DNA from: an uncultured Ruminococcus sp.
Lineage (GTDB): Bacteria; Bacillota; Clostridia; Oscillospirales; Ruminococcaceae
Direction: 5' to 3'
Length of the DNA stretch: 64,000 bases
NCBI RefSeq assembly: GCF_947301925.1
Contig: NZ_CAMYUE010000002.1
Span: forward strand, 440,131-504,130
Shown piece after piece: positions 17,275 to 24,869 of this stretch. Below the pieces are notes generated by a model, which saw only the letters and a program-made list of their open reading frames with translations, ran no database searches and was not told where the DNA came from. Position numbers and translations under genes: made by a program. The stretch's first letter is position 1, and the number at the start of each line of letters is the position of its first letter.

Positions 17275-17580
17275 TTTATTGCAGCAATTACAATCGTTTT
17301 CATTTACTGCCGTGATCTCTTTCAGGCAGTCCATAGCAATCTTAGCACCTTCCTGCGAAATAGAGTAGTGCATCCACTTGCCATCTTTTCTGCCGACCAC
17401 AAGTCCGCTGTCGCAGAGCACCTTCATATGGTGAGAGAGTGTCGGTTGACTCAGGTGAAGCTCCTCAAGGAGATGACAGGCGCATAATTCGCCGTTTTGC
17501 AGGATTCTGAATATCTGAACTCTGTTTTCATCGCACAGAGCTTTGAATATCACTGTAATTTGCTTGTTTGAAAGCTCCAC
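17272..17580 (-). CDS. ArsR-family metalloid or redox-responsive repressor
   Basis: ArsR/SmtB repressor of 102 residues. The recognition HTH is LHLSQPTLSHHMKVLCDSGLV, followed by the wing VVGRKDGKWMHYSI. The inducer site is GELCACHLLEEL, whose CxC matches the arsenite-binding ELCxC motif in the first recognition-helix region; the C-terminus adds CNCCNK. It starts at a GTG with GAGGTGAG upstream. A palindrome over its own promoter (17620-17643) is the probable operator. Autoregulation of the four-gene operon is inferred. Confidence 0.92.
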   Translation of the reverse strand: MELSNKQITVIFKALCDENRVQIFRILQNGELCACHLLEELHLSQPTLSHHMKVLCDSGLVVGRKDGKWMHYSISQEGAKIAMDCLKEITAVNENDCNCCNK

Positions 17581-17609
17581 GTTCTCACCTCATATTGAAG
17601 ATTTTCTAT

Positions 17610-17643
17610 ATTATAGCATACACATTGGGATTTGTCAATGTGT
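17610..17643 (-). promoter_or_regulatory. arsR promoter with overlapping operator
   Basis: Minus strand TTGACA (17638-17633), 17-bp spacer, TATAAT (17615-17610). The 8-bp inverted repeat ACACATTG (17620-17627) / CAATGTGT (17636-17643) covers the -35 box and spacer, where ArsR binding would block RNA polymerase. Confidence 0.85.
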
Positions 17644-17723
17644 AACTGAAAATTTTTCTAATACTTTCTAAGCAAAAGAGAAGTCTTGTTGTTGAGAGCT
17701 TCTCCTTAATAATAATGATAAGA

Positions 17724-18458
17724 CTATTCTTCCAACAGATTATAGATACCGTCCTCTGAGAGAACGCCGCGTTTCATGTCTTTCGGGAGCAGTCCGGCTT
17801 CATCGGCTGCATAGTCTCGTTTCCACGCAGAGCTGCTATAATAGTCGGATAAAGCTTTCAAAAGTTCAGGAGAACCGTTTTCTGTCTCCTGCATTATTTT
17901 TTCATAATGGGCTATACGTTTTATCTGCTCTTGTACAGATTCCGGTGTGGAAGGCAGTATTTTCTTAAATCGGAACATTTCAAATAATTCGCCGTCTTTA
18001 TCATCCGGCGCACAATGATGCTCATTGAAATACTCGACGATATGGAAGCCGCAGCGGTTCACATAGAAATGGATATTGCGCTTTTCAAAATAAGGCGTAA
18101 CAGTTTCCCAGACTGTGACCTCCGGATGCATAGCTTCGATCTCACACCACGTTGCGTATCCTATGCCTTTGCTGTGAACGTCAGGCGATACGAACAGCAG
18201 TTCAAGCTCACCGTGATCGTATTCTGTTTTGATAACAACACCGCCGACAGGTTTATTGTCCTGCATGATACGGTAGGCAGCACCTTCATCAATTGCATGA
18301 GAAATAGTATCATGTGAGATTATCTCGCCGTCCTCTTCAAAATGATCGTCCCGCTGACCAAATTCTTCCAATGCGCCGTAATTGAATGCTTCCTGATTGT
18401 CCTTTATAAACTGCTCTCTTTCTGACGCTTCCAGCGGAATAAGCTGTACTTCTGTCAT
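17724..18458 (-). CDS. GNAT acetyltransferase fused to DUF4298
   Basis: Residues 1 to about 165 form a GNAT N-acetyltransferase: GGVVIKTEYDHGELELLFVSPDVHSKGIGYATW contains the Q/RxxGxG/A-type acetyl-CoA loop (HSKGIGYA), and HFYVNRCGFHIVEYF is the usual C-terminal motif. Residues 170-244 match DUF4298 (IKRIAHYEKIMQE, then YYSSSAWKRDYAADEAGLLP and VLSEDGIYNLLEE). DUF4298 is normally a separate small protein, so this is a fusion. The ATG is preceded by AGGAGAATAATT. The substrate is unknown. Confidence 0.85.
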   Translation of the reverse strand: MTEVQLIPLEASEREQFIKDNQEAFNYGALEEFGQRDDHFEEDGEIISHDTISHAIDEGAAYRIMQDNKPVGGVVIKTEYDHGELELLFVSPDVHSKGIGYATWCEIEAMHPEVTVWETVTPYFEKRNIHFYVNRCGFHIVEYFNEHHCAPDDKDGELFEMFRFKKILPSTPESVQEQIKRIAHYEKIMQETENGSPELLKALSDYYSSSAWKRDYAADEAGLLPKDMKRGVLSEDGIYNLLEE

Positions 18459-18472
18459 AATTATTCTCCTTT

Positions 18473-19039
18473 TTATAATCCAAGTCCATATCCTGCCCCG
18501 ATACCGATAACAGCGGAAAACAGAATGATCTTTATCGGGTGTATTTTTCTGAAAGCAAGCACGGAAGCAGCGGCAGATAATCCGAGAAATACCCAGAAAC
18601 TTACATCTGAAAAAGCCGATACACTGACACCTGAAGGAAAAAACACAGTTCTTGCAACAGATATAAAGGCTGCACCTATCATTCCGACAACAGCAGGTTT
18701 CAAGCCCGACATGATACCGCCTACAGCTTTGCTTTTCTCATACTTCTCAAAACACTTTGCGATGATAAGTATAATGATAAAGGAAGGCAGAATAATACCA
18801 AATGTTGCGATGATAGCTCCGAGAACACCGCCAGTTCTCATTCCTACAAATGTAGCCATATTTACTGCAAGAGGTCCCGGCGTGCTCTCACTCAGAGCGA
18901 CGAAATTCACAAGCTCTTCCTGTGTCAGCCAGCCCTGACTTTCAGCTTCCGCCTGTATCATAGCGATCATAGCGTATCCGCCGCCAAAGGTGAACGCACC
19001 TATTTTCAGAAAGGCAAGAAACAATTTAAGCAGTGCCAT
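18473..19039 (-). CDS. chrA: Chromate transporter subunit, second half
   Basis: One half of a two-gene CHR-family transporter. The signature KIGAFTFGGGYAMIAMIQ near residue 15 and ESTPGPLAVNMATFVG near residue 50 are diagnostic; about six membrane segments follow. At 188 residues it is a short-chain CHR protein that would pair with the product of the overlapping upstream gene. CHR proteins export chromate or act on other oxyanions; the substrate here is not certain. The ribosome-binding site AAGGAG lies inside the end of the upstream gene. Confidence 0.9.
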   Translation of the reverse strand: MALLKLFLAFLKIGAFTFGGGYAMIAMIQAEAESQGWLTQEELVNFVALSESTPGPLAVNMATFVGMRTGGVLGAIIATFGIILPSFIIILIIAKCFEKYEKSKAVGGIMSGLKPAVVGMIGAAFISVARTVFFPSGVSVSAFSDVSFWVFLGLSAAASVLAFRKIHPIKIILFSAVIGIGAGYGLGL

Positions 19040-19589
19040 TGCTTTGCTCCTTTCTGTTAAAAATCGACCAGATCAAACCAAACAAGCCACAGCCGATAAT
19101 GACAAAGACAGCATCAATTTTCAGAAAAGCAGTCAGCACAAGTGAAAGCCCCATGAGCGCATAGGAAAATGGTTGCTTTTTCTTCTTCACCTGATGAAAC
19201 ATCATCCACAGGGCTTTCAGTATCAGTGCAAGTACGGCTGCTCTGATACCCATAAAAGCATACCTTACTGCTCTGATGCTCTGAAACTGCGTCAATATCA
19301 TAGAGATAAGCGAAATAATAAGGAAAGATGGCAGGACAACTCCGATAGTAGCCATACACGCACCGAGAAAACCCGATGTCTTATATCCTACAAATGTTGC
19401 GGCATTGATCGCGATCGGGCCCGGTGTTGATTCTGAAATTGCAACAATATCAGATATTTCTTTTTCATTCAGCCATTTTTTGTTTTCGCATACTTCCTTC
19501 TGGATCAGCGGGATCATTGCATAACCGCCGCCGAAGGTAAAAGCCCCGATCTTCATAAAGGTCAGGAACAATTCAAGATTCTTATTCAC
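19026..19589 (-). CDS. chrA: Chromate transporter subunit, first half
   Basis: Partner short-chain CHR protein. It has KIGAFTFGGGYAMIPLIQ and ESTPGPIAINAATFVG, closely matching its neighbour, so the pair arose by duplication as usual for this family. Start taken at the GTG at 19589 with GGGAGTG upstream; an open frame continues further 5' but crosses the promoter. It overlaps the second gene by 14 bases, giving coupled synthesis of the two halves. It carries about six membrane segments. Confidence 0.9.
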   Translation of the reverse strand: MNKNLELFLTFMKIGAFTFGGGYAMIPLIQKEVCENKKWLNEKEISDIVAISESTPGPIAINAATFVGYKTSGFLGACMATIGVVLPSFLIISLISMILTQFQSIRAVRYAFMGIRAAVLALILKALWMMFHQVKKKKQPFSYALMGLSLVLTAFLKIDAVFVIIGCGLFGLIWSIFNRKEQSNGTA

Positions 19590-19608
19590 AATATCACTCC
19601 CACAGAAA

Positions 19609-19637
19609 ATTATACCAAATGATGTAATATCCGTCAA
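19609..19637 (-). promoter_or_regulatory. Promoter for the chrA pair
   Basis: Minus strand TTGACG (19637-19632), 17-bp spacer, TATAAT (19614-19609), 20 bases before the GTG start. Confidence 0.8.
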
Positions 19638-19661
19638 TATCCGAAAACGCCAAGAATATAC

Positions 19662-19701
19662 TTGACATAAGTCGATAAATATGTTATAATCGACATAAGT
19701 C
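19662..19701 (+). promoter_or_regulatory. Promoter with GACATAAGTC direct repeats
   Basis: TTGACA (19662-19667), 17-bp spacer, TATAAT (19685-19690). GACATAAGTC occurs at 19664-19673 over the -35 box and again at 19692-19701 just past the -10 box. Two identical 10-mers bracketing the promoter suggest a regulator site, perhaps for the DUF134 domain of the gene it drives. Confidence 0.8.
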
Positions 19702-19718
19702 AGAAAGGAGATGCTATT

Positions 19719-20447
19719 ATGCCAAGACCACAAAAATCACGCCGTATCTGTTGTTACCCCGATTACTGGAGCTTTGCGCCCGATCAGGATACAGCAAACG
19801 ATACAGTCGTTATGTCGCTTGACGAGTTTGAAACGATACGTCTGATAGATTATCAGTCAAAGACGCAGGAACAGTGCGCTCAGGAGATGAACGTGGCGAG
19901 AACGACCGTCACAGCGATATATGACACCGCAAGAAAAAAACTTGCTCAGGCTTTGGTCGAGGGCAGACGCATCGTCATTTCAGGCGGAAATTATACTCTT
20001 GACAACACTATCTCAGAGGAGATAACTCAGAAAGGAAGCACAATTATGAGAATCGCAGTAACCTATGAAAACGGACAGATCTTTCAGCATTTCGGCAGAA
20101 CAGAGCAGTTCAAGCTGTACGATGTTGCCGATGGCAAGATAATAAACGAGCAGGTAGTTGGAACAATGGGCGCAGGACATGGTGCGCTTGCAGGATTCCT
20201 GAAAAACGCTCAGGCTGACGTTCTTATCTGTGGAGGTATCGGCGGAGGCGCTCAGATGGCTATGCAGGAGGCAGGAATCGCTCTTTACGGCGGTAATATA
20301 GGAAGTGCTGACGAAGCTGTAAAGGCATTCCTTGCACAGACACTTGTTCAAAATGAGAACCCTACATGCGACCACCACCATGAACACGGCGAAGGTCATT
20401 CCTGCGGAGATCATGGCTGCGGAACTCACAGCTGTGGTAACCACTGA
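19719..20447 (+). CDS. DUF134 regulator fused to NifX/NifB-type cofactor domain
   Basis: Residues 1-95 are a DUF134 (UPF0251) DNA-binding domain: MPRPQKSRRICCYPDYWSF and MSLDEFETIRLIDY, then an HTH (QCAQEMNVARTTVTAIYDTA). Residues 107-210 are a dinitrogenase iron-molybdenum cofactor domain: IAVTYENGQIFQHFGRTEQF and GGIGGGAQMAMQEAGI. The tail is rich in His and Cys (DHHHEHGEGHSCGDHGCG), a likely metal-binding segment. Such fusions occur in Clostridia next to metallo-hydrolase and Mrp-type genes. Likely a metal- or FeS-responsive regulator that controls its own promoter; the direct repeats there are candidate sites. Confidence 0.9.
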   Translation: MPRPQKSRRICCYPDYWSFAPDQDTANDTVVMSLDEFETIRLIDYQSKTQEQCAQEMNVARTTVTAIYDTARKKLAQALVEGRRIVISGGNYTLDNTISEEITQKGSTIMRIAVTYENGQIFQHFGRTEQFKLYDVADGKIINEQVVGTMGAGHGALAGFLKNAQADVLICGGIGGGAQMAMQEAGIALYGGNIGSADEAVKAFLAQTLVQNENPTCDHHHEHGEGHSCGDHGCGTHSCGNH

Positions 20448-21256
20448 TGAGAATTGTAACCCTTGTAGAGAATACCTGCGGACATGAAGACTGTATCGCA
20501 GAGCATGGACTCAGCATCTATATTGAGACTGAGAATCATAAGCTCCTGCTCGATACAGGACAGACTGACGCTGTTGTGAAGAATGCGGAAGCTCTCAGTA
20601 TAGACCTGTCTGCTGTCGATACTGTGATACTGAGTCACGGTCACTACGACCATTCAGGCGGTATACTGCCGTTTGCCGAGGAGAATCCGGAAGCAAGGAT
20701 AATTATGCAGAAATCCGCAGCAGAGCCCCACTACAACGGAGAACGTTACATCGGAATTGATACAGATATCCTTAAACTGCCGAATATTCAGCTCATAGAC
20801 GGCGATATGGAACTTGATGACGAGCTGTTCCTGTTCAGCGGTATTACAGGCAGACGGTGCTACCCACAGGGGAACAAAAAACTGTCCTGCATAAAAAACG
20901 GCAAAAAGGTCTGTGACGATTTCTGTCATGAGCAGTGCCTTGTCATAAAGCAGAACGGCAAGCGCTGGCTGCTGTCCGGCTGTGCTCATAACGGCATACT
21001 CAATATCCTTGACCGATACAAAGAACTGTTTGATAGCTATCCCGACTATGTTATCACAGGATTCCACATGATGAAGCGTGAGGGCGAGCACACCGAGGAA
21101 GAAAAAGCTGTTATCATTCAGACGGCGCAGGAACTTTCACAGCTTGATACCGTATTTTACAGCGGTCACTGCACGGGTATTCCCGCATTTGAACTGATGA
21201 AGGTGATCATGGGTGACAAGCTCAATGCTCTGCACAGCGGAGAAGAAATACTATAA
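20447..21256 (+). CDS. Metallo-beta-lactamase-fold hydrolase
   Basis: MBL-fold enzyme of the group annotated as 7,8-dihydropterin-6-methyl-aminobenzene phosphate synthase-like. The metal site reads VILSHGHYDHSGG (HxHxDH) near residue 65; further ligands are LSGCAHNGILNIL and FYSGHCTGIPAFE. At 269 residues it is typical. Its ATG overlaps the DUF134-NifX stop (TGATG), so the two are coupled. The association of these two families is recurrent in anaerobes, but the reaction is unknown. Confidence 0.88.
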   Translation: MRIVTLVENTCGHEDCIAEHGLSIYIETENHKLLLDTGQTDAVVKNAEALSIDLSAVDTVILSHGHYDHSGGILPFAEENPEARIIMQKSAAEPHYNGERYIGIDTDILKLPNIQLIDGDMELDDELFLFSGITGRRCYPQGNKKLSCIKNGKKVCDDFCHEQCLVIKQNGKRWLLSGCAHNGILNILDRYKELFDSYPDYVITGFHMMKREGEHTEEEKAVIIQTAQELSQLDTVFYSGHCTGIPAFELMKVIMGDKLNALHSGEEIL

Positions 21257-21263
21257 TAAAAAA

Positions 21264-21296
21264 GCTCTTACAGTTCAAAACTGTAAGGGCTTTTTG
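21264..21296 (+). terminator. Terminator after the MBL gene
   Basis: A 12-bp stem with one mismatch (GCTCTTACAGTT / AACTGTAAGGGC), 3-base loop, TTTTTG tail, 8 bases past the stop. Confidence 0.88.
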
Positions 21297-21318
21297 TTGA
21301 TGTACAGGTTACATTTCT

Positions 21319-21685
21319 CTGTACTGATTACACCTATACTGCTGCCAGACCAGTAATCGTATCAACTCCATACAAAAAAATCCCCCTGAACCATAGTAGT
21401 TCAGGGGGATCGTTATTAACATCAGTTATCCGCATATGCGAACTTCAACATTGATATCTTCCCATATTTTGGACTTTATCGTTTGTCCGTTCGCGACTCT
21501 GAAAGCCTTTGCTTCTTCCAATGTTATATCGAATTTGCACATTAACTCTAACGAGTCGAACTTACCTCTTATCTGCGATAGCAGCCTGACAGGAAATAAA
21601 TACACCTATCTAGTATAAAAGTGCGTAATATGGGCGCGTGTCCTCTCTGGACTGGCAGTGTTCTGAGATACTGTAATCAGTACAG
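21319..21685 (+). repeat. ~370-bp dispersed repeat, copy C (best-preserved ends)
   Basis: Left end CTGTACTGATTACACC; the right end, read on the other strand, starts CTGTACTGATTACAGT, so the first 14 bases of both ends are identical. Both continue to a CTGCCAG(A/T)CCAG block, giving terminal inverted repeats of about 38 bp. Inside are the core at about 21573, the short frame ending EDINVEVRICG, and a terminator hairpin with perfect 9-bp arms at 21381-21412. No transposase is present, so it would be non-autonomous. Confidence 0.9.
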
Positions 21686-21748
21686 AAATATAATAGGTTT
21701 CAGTACCACACTAAGTCGCAAGCATATAAAAATTGCTAAAGCCTCTGC

Positions 21749-21991
21749 TTATAGCATTACAGGGGAAATATCTTCACTTTGTAATTCTTCTATTTCCGTA
21801 TTCAGCGGAACAACAATGGCTGCTGCATTCTTTACCGCTGCTATCACCTCATTCCAGGTTAAATCTTCAACGAAATAGCTCTTAAGCTTGAAGTTCTCCC
21901 ATTTATTATTAGTATCAGTGTCTGTCTCAAAAAAGTCAAGTACAGTATGTATTTCTTCAGATTTTGCAGTTGTTCTGCGCTTACGGCTCAT
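21749..21991 (-). CDS. Hypothetical protein, possibly a 5'-truncated remnant
   Basis: I do not recognise this 80-residue frame. It starts with a basic patch (MSRKRRTTAKSEE) and has FVEDLTWNEVIAAVKNAAAIVVPLNTEIEEL. The frame stays open about 30 codons upstream of the ATG without another start, in protein-like sequence (NATLKEAFEAM), so this may be the C-terminal end of a longer lost gene. It begins directly after repeat copy C. Confidence 0.4.
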   Translation of the reverse strand: MSRKRRTTAKSEEIHTVLDFFETDTDTNNKWENFKLKSYFVEDLTWNEVIAAVKNAAAIVVPLNTEIEELQSEDISPVML

Positions 21992-22080
21992 TGCTTCAAA
22001 TGCTTCTTTTAATGTTGCATTAGTATTGTAATCATTATATAGAGACCTTGGACTAAGAATCAGAAATATTCCACTTTATA

Positions 22081-22554
22081 TTAGTTATTAATTGATTTGC
22101 TTACCCTAAGTTCTTTTCTTATTTCTTTTATAAGCATATCACTATTGAGTTTTTTTGATTTTTCAAAATCATCAGACATAGCAATAAAAGCATCGTACAC
22201 AAGATCAGATGAATTAACTGCGAATTTGTGATGATACTCTTTTAGCAATTCACTTACCTTTGATTCATTTTGTATATTACACAGTTCATGCAGAAACGCT
22301 TCATATATTTCACACATTTTTGATTTTTGTGCTGCAAATTCAGTTCCTTTTCGCTCTATTGTTTTAGAAACAGCGTTTACTATGATTGCAAATAATCCTG
22401 ATAGAATTGCAACTACAATTGTCGGTTCAATTGAAGAGGTAAACTCTCCAAATGATTTGACCATTGCTGTAAACAATGCCCATACAAGCACAATTAATGT
22501 GACAATAAAAGCTAAGGAAAGAATTGTCTTTATTATTTTTAGTATTGGTTTCAT
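22081..22554 (-). CDS. Two-pass membrane protein of unknown function
   Basis: A 157-residue protein starting MKPILKIIKTILSL with two hydrophobic segments near residues 10-35 and 45-65, followed by a soluble helical region rich in Glu and Lys. Ribosome-binding site AAAGGAGATC precedes the ATG at 22554; the open frame extends 10 codons further but without a better site. No family is recognised. The layout of a small anchor plus helical tail resembles effector subunits of some phage-defence modules, but this is only a shape comparison. Confidence 0.6.
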   Translation of the reverse strand: MKPILKIIKTILSLAFIVTLIVLVWALFTAMVKSFGEFTSSIEPTIVVAILSGLFAIIVNAVSKTIERKGTEFAAQKSKMCEIYEAFLHELCNIQNESKVSELLKEYHHKFAVNSSDLVYDAFIAMSDDFEKSKKLNSDMLIKEIRKELRVSKSINN

Positions 22555-22604
22555 TTGATCTCCTTTTTCAAAATGGAATTGCATATCGGCAAACGATTTA
22601 ACTA

Positions 22605-22751
22605 TTATTTAACATTGGATGCAGAGATTTTATTATCTTTTCTTGCATCAATTAATCTAATATCAGAATCGTTTGTTAGGTTAAGTTCGGATAGAACTTT
22701 CTTGACTTTATTTAGTTCGATTTCTGAAAAGAATAAATCAGTAAGTTTCCT
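22605..22751 (-). pseudogene. Start-less coding remnant
   Basis: A 48-codon open stretch with protein-like content (LTDLFFSEIELNKVKKVLSEL, ending KISASNVK) bounded upstream by a stop and lacking any start codon. It lies just upstream of the membrane protein gene and just downstream of the ATPase fragment, so it looks like the 3' end of a lost gene. Confidence 0.35.
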
Positions 22752-22755
22752 CTAC

Positions 22756-22977
22756 TCAAAGGGCGGACAGATAACCTTTGTCGGCTCGCTCAGAAAGGCT
22801 CCTGATAATACCGCTGTTATTGTTTGATATCAAGAAGTCTATCTCGATATCATTGCGGTGCTTTTCAGCGTTGTACTGCGTATAGAAATACAGCTTGTGA
22901 CCGTTAGCCGTCAGCATCTGAGCGATATCACGCCAATTATGGAATTCACGCTTCTCGGACTTAGCTTTGAAGTACAT
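22756..22977 (-). pseudogene. C-terminal fragment of an AAA/DUF4143 ATPase
   Basis: Residues 19-54 (QMLTANGHKLYFYTQYNAEKHRNDIEIDFLI) match the C-terminal nuclease-like part of AAA_14/DUF4143 proteins, such as the D...E-x-D-F pattern. The Walker motifs and ~340 preceding residues are missing. Upstream, the frame is joined to the sequence KIGDFTL...AKSEKREFHNWRDI, which resembles the short frames following the attachment-like core at 862 and in the repeats. The fragment is therefore a recombination scar. Confidence 0.7.
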
Positions 22978-23045
22978 CTCTGCATCGCCCTGAAACAGCG
23001 TAAAATCGCCGATTTTGAGATAGTCGTGAATTACTTGTTTTCGCT

Positions 23046-23144
23046 GATTGCAGCCTGTTAGTTAACCAAATACATCTCTCTGATATAAAAGTGCGTATTC
23101 TTTCCGTACTAGCAGTGAACTATGATACTACGATCAAAACAGAA
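23046..23144 (+). repeat. Right part of the ~370-bp repeat, copy E (chimeric)
   Basis: From the core GATTGCAGCCTG (23046-23057) through ATATAAAAGTGCGTA and TACTAGCAGTGA to the terminal repeat CAAAACAGAAA, this matches the right ends of copies A-C. The left part is replaced by the ATPase fragment sequence. The switch occurs exactly at the core. Confidence 0.75.
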
Positions 23145-23188
23145 ATACTGGTTTATTCCTGGATGATAGATTATTAATGGTAAACTTA

Positions 23189-23977
23189 TTAACAAAGATG
23201 CGACTCAAGATAACGAATATACCATAATAATTGTCCAGCTAATTTAGCATTATTTTTAAGCAATGCGTGATCAAGTTCTTTTTTTACATATTCAATACAA
23301 CCATTCAAAAGACTAAAAGCCACAGATCCTTCCCGTTTGCCCTGGCACATATAATCAAGAAAATCCAAATAGAAACAGGAATCTTTTTCATCTTTTGTGA
23401 AGAAGTATTCTTCGGGTGATTTACCTAAATTATTCAAGAGTCCAATAAAACTATTGTCAGTAATTATTCTTGGATAAATTGCTTTTGAAGACTCAAGCTC
23501 ATATGCTGTAATTGGTGCCTGACCTAAAACGATATTTGTGTTTAAAAGTATTCCTTTATCTTTAGCAGCTTGATCAACTACAAATACCTTTCCGTATGTT
23601 ATTCCACCACGAAGTTTAAAGCAATCCCAGTCTATTTCATTCCAGTGTGATCCATCTTCATTAATATGAATCGTTGGAAGTCTATTCATCAACATAGTAT
23701 AGGACATATTTGCTAACTGACATACCAAATGATCTAAATATTGTTTTTCGCAAATAATGTACATACAATCTGAAAACATGGTAATATGTAGTTTGCCTTC
23801 TGCAAATGGCTGATTTGCTTGACCATTAAGAAGCGTTGCATACATTTTCAAATCCTTTGGTGTTGCAGCTTGTTTCATTCTATTTTTAATTCCCATAACA
23901 TCTACAAAGGCTACTATTCTATCCTGATAATTATCCGCATTTTCAAATGCTTTTGATGTTTCATACATAATATTCAT
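23189..23977 (-). CDS. Nucleotide-cyclase-like protein (degenerate class III fold)
   Basis: A 262-residue protein with the pattern of class III cyclase-like domains: RIVAFVDVMGIKNRM near residue 20 (first metal Asp), LHITMFSDCMYIIC near residue 63 (second Asp region), and FKLRGGITYGKVFVVD near residue 121. Proteins of this sort are common beside anti-phage genes and may be inactive or altered cyclases. It is the last gene of the operon with the AAA15 ATPase, RloB and a 61-residue protein. Ribosome-binding site GAGAGGTG precedes the ATG. The fold assignment is by eye and should be treated as a hypothesis. Confidence 0.55.
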   Translation of the reverse strand: MNIMYETSKAFENADNYQDRIVAFVDVMGIKNRMKQAATPKDLKMYATLLNGQANQPFAEGKLHITMFSDCMYIICEKQYLDHLVCQLANMSYTMLMNRLPTIHINEDGSHWNEIDWDCFKLRGGITYGKVFVVDQAAKDKGILLNTNIVLGQAPITAYELESSKAIYPRIITDNSFIGLLNNLGKSPEEYFFTKDEKDSCFYLDFLDYMCQGKREGSVAFSLLNGCIEYVKKELDHALLKNNAKLAGQLLWYIRYLESHLC

Positions 23978-24023
23978 GATTATTCACCTCTCAAGATTTA
24001 TAGATATTTTTTCTCAATATTGT

Positions 24024-24209
24024 TCATAAACCTAAGTATTTGATCATCGATAACATATTCTCAATTCTGTCGGCCTGAGCGGCACAGGCATCTACACGAG
24101 CTTTTTGCTGTTCTTTCTGAATTGGGTTCAGAAGGGGATTATTGTCTATCGCTTGTTTCATCATGTCTTTTATCATTTCATGCTGCATATGTTTTTCAAT
24201 TTCGTTCAT
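24024..24209 (-). CDS. Small helical protein in the RloB operon
   Basis: A 61-residue protein, MNEIEKHMQHEMIKDMMKQ onward, almost entirely helical and charged, with no known motif. It has a strong AAGGAGATGA site and begins 6 bases after rloB stops. Placed between the RloB and cyclase-like genes, it may be a subunit or regulator. Confidence 0.7.
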   Translation of the reverse strand: MNEIEKHMQHEMIKDMMKQAIDNNPLLNPIQKEQQKARVDACAAQADRIENMLSMIKYLGL

Positions 24210-24215
24210 GCAATA

Positions 24216-24866
24216 TCATCTCCTTGATATCTTCGATTTTATCTCTCCCACCAAACTATGCACGGTAGTACAAGGACACATTTCTGACGGCTTGTCCTTA
24301 CCGATTGCTATGTGCTCATTGTACTTCTGTTGAGCGAGTTTTACTGCCTGTCCTTCGTCACCGTAGCGATTAAGTTTTTCATAGATATCCTTATCCGACT
24401 TAGCATATTTCTGACCAGTAACTCTTCTGAAAGTCTGTGCAAAACCGTTGCAACAAGCTACGGAATCCTGATATGTAGGCATAGCGCCGAAATAAGCGTT
24501 GAACCACTCCTCGATACATGGATTAGTCCAGCCGACGTTAATGCCTTTATCCTCTGCTTGACGGATTATCTCATCAAAATTCTTGACCTTGTCACGATCA
24601 AAGATTATCCATATCTCACCATATTGTGGATTTATGGACGCAAGATTTCTGGCTTCTTCAACGAGATTATTGGATTTGGTCTTTATAACCTTGATGACCA
24701 ATTTGCCTTGCAGTTCTTTAGGAATAGAGTCCCTGAGCCCATACATATAATTTTGTTCTGTTTCTTCTGTATCGGTTACTATAAAGTAATATCCAAGTTC
24801 AGGGACTCTTCTTTTGACCATCTGATCACGGGTTTTTCGCTTTCCGTTTCTTTCAACATGAGCCAT
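24216..24866 (-). CDS. RloB-like protein with TOPRIM-type motifs
   Basis: RloB family (PF13707-type). Motifs fit a TOPRIM-like nuclease: YFIVTDTEETEQNYMYGL carries the first acidic residue, GEIWIIFDRDKVKNFDEII gives the DxD, and NPCIEEWFNAYFG is the conserved third block. RloB genes are typically paired with an AAA15 ATPase, as here: the ATPase gene ends 3 bases before this start. The arrangement parallels PARIS and OLD-type ATPase/TOPRIM pairs in which the ATPase holds the nuclease until triggered. That analogy is inference. Confidence 0.85.
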   Translation of the reverse strand: MAHVERNGKRKTRDQMVKRRVPELGYYFIVTDTEETEQNYMYGLRDSIPKELQGKLVIKVIKTKSNNLVEEARNLASINPQYGEIWIIFDRDKVKNFDEIIRQAEDKGINVGWTNPCIEEWFNAYFGAMPTYQDSVACCNGFAQTFRRVTGQKYAKSDKDIYEKLNRYGDEGQAVKLAQQKYNEHIAIGKDKPSEMCPCTTVHSLVGEIKSKISRR

Positions 24867-24869
24867 ACT

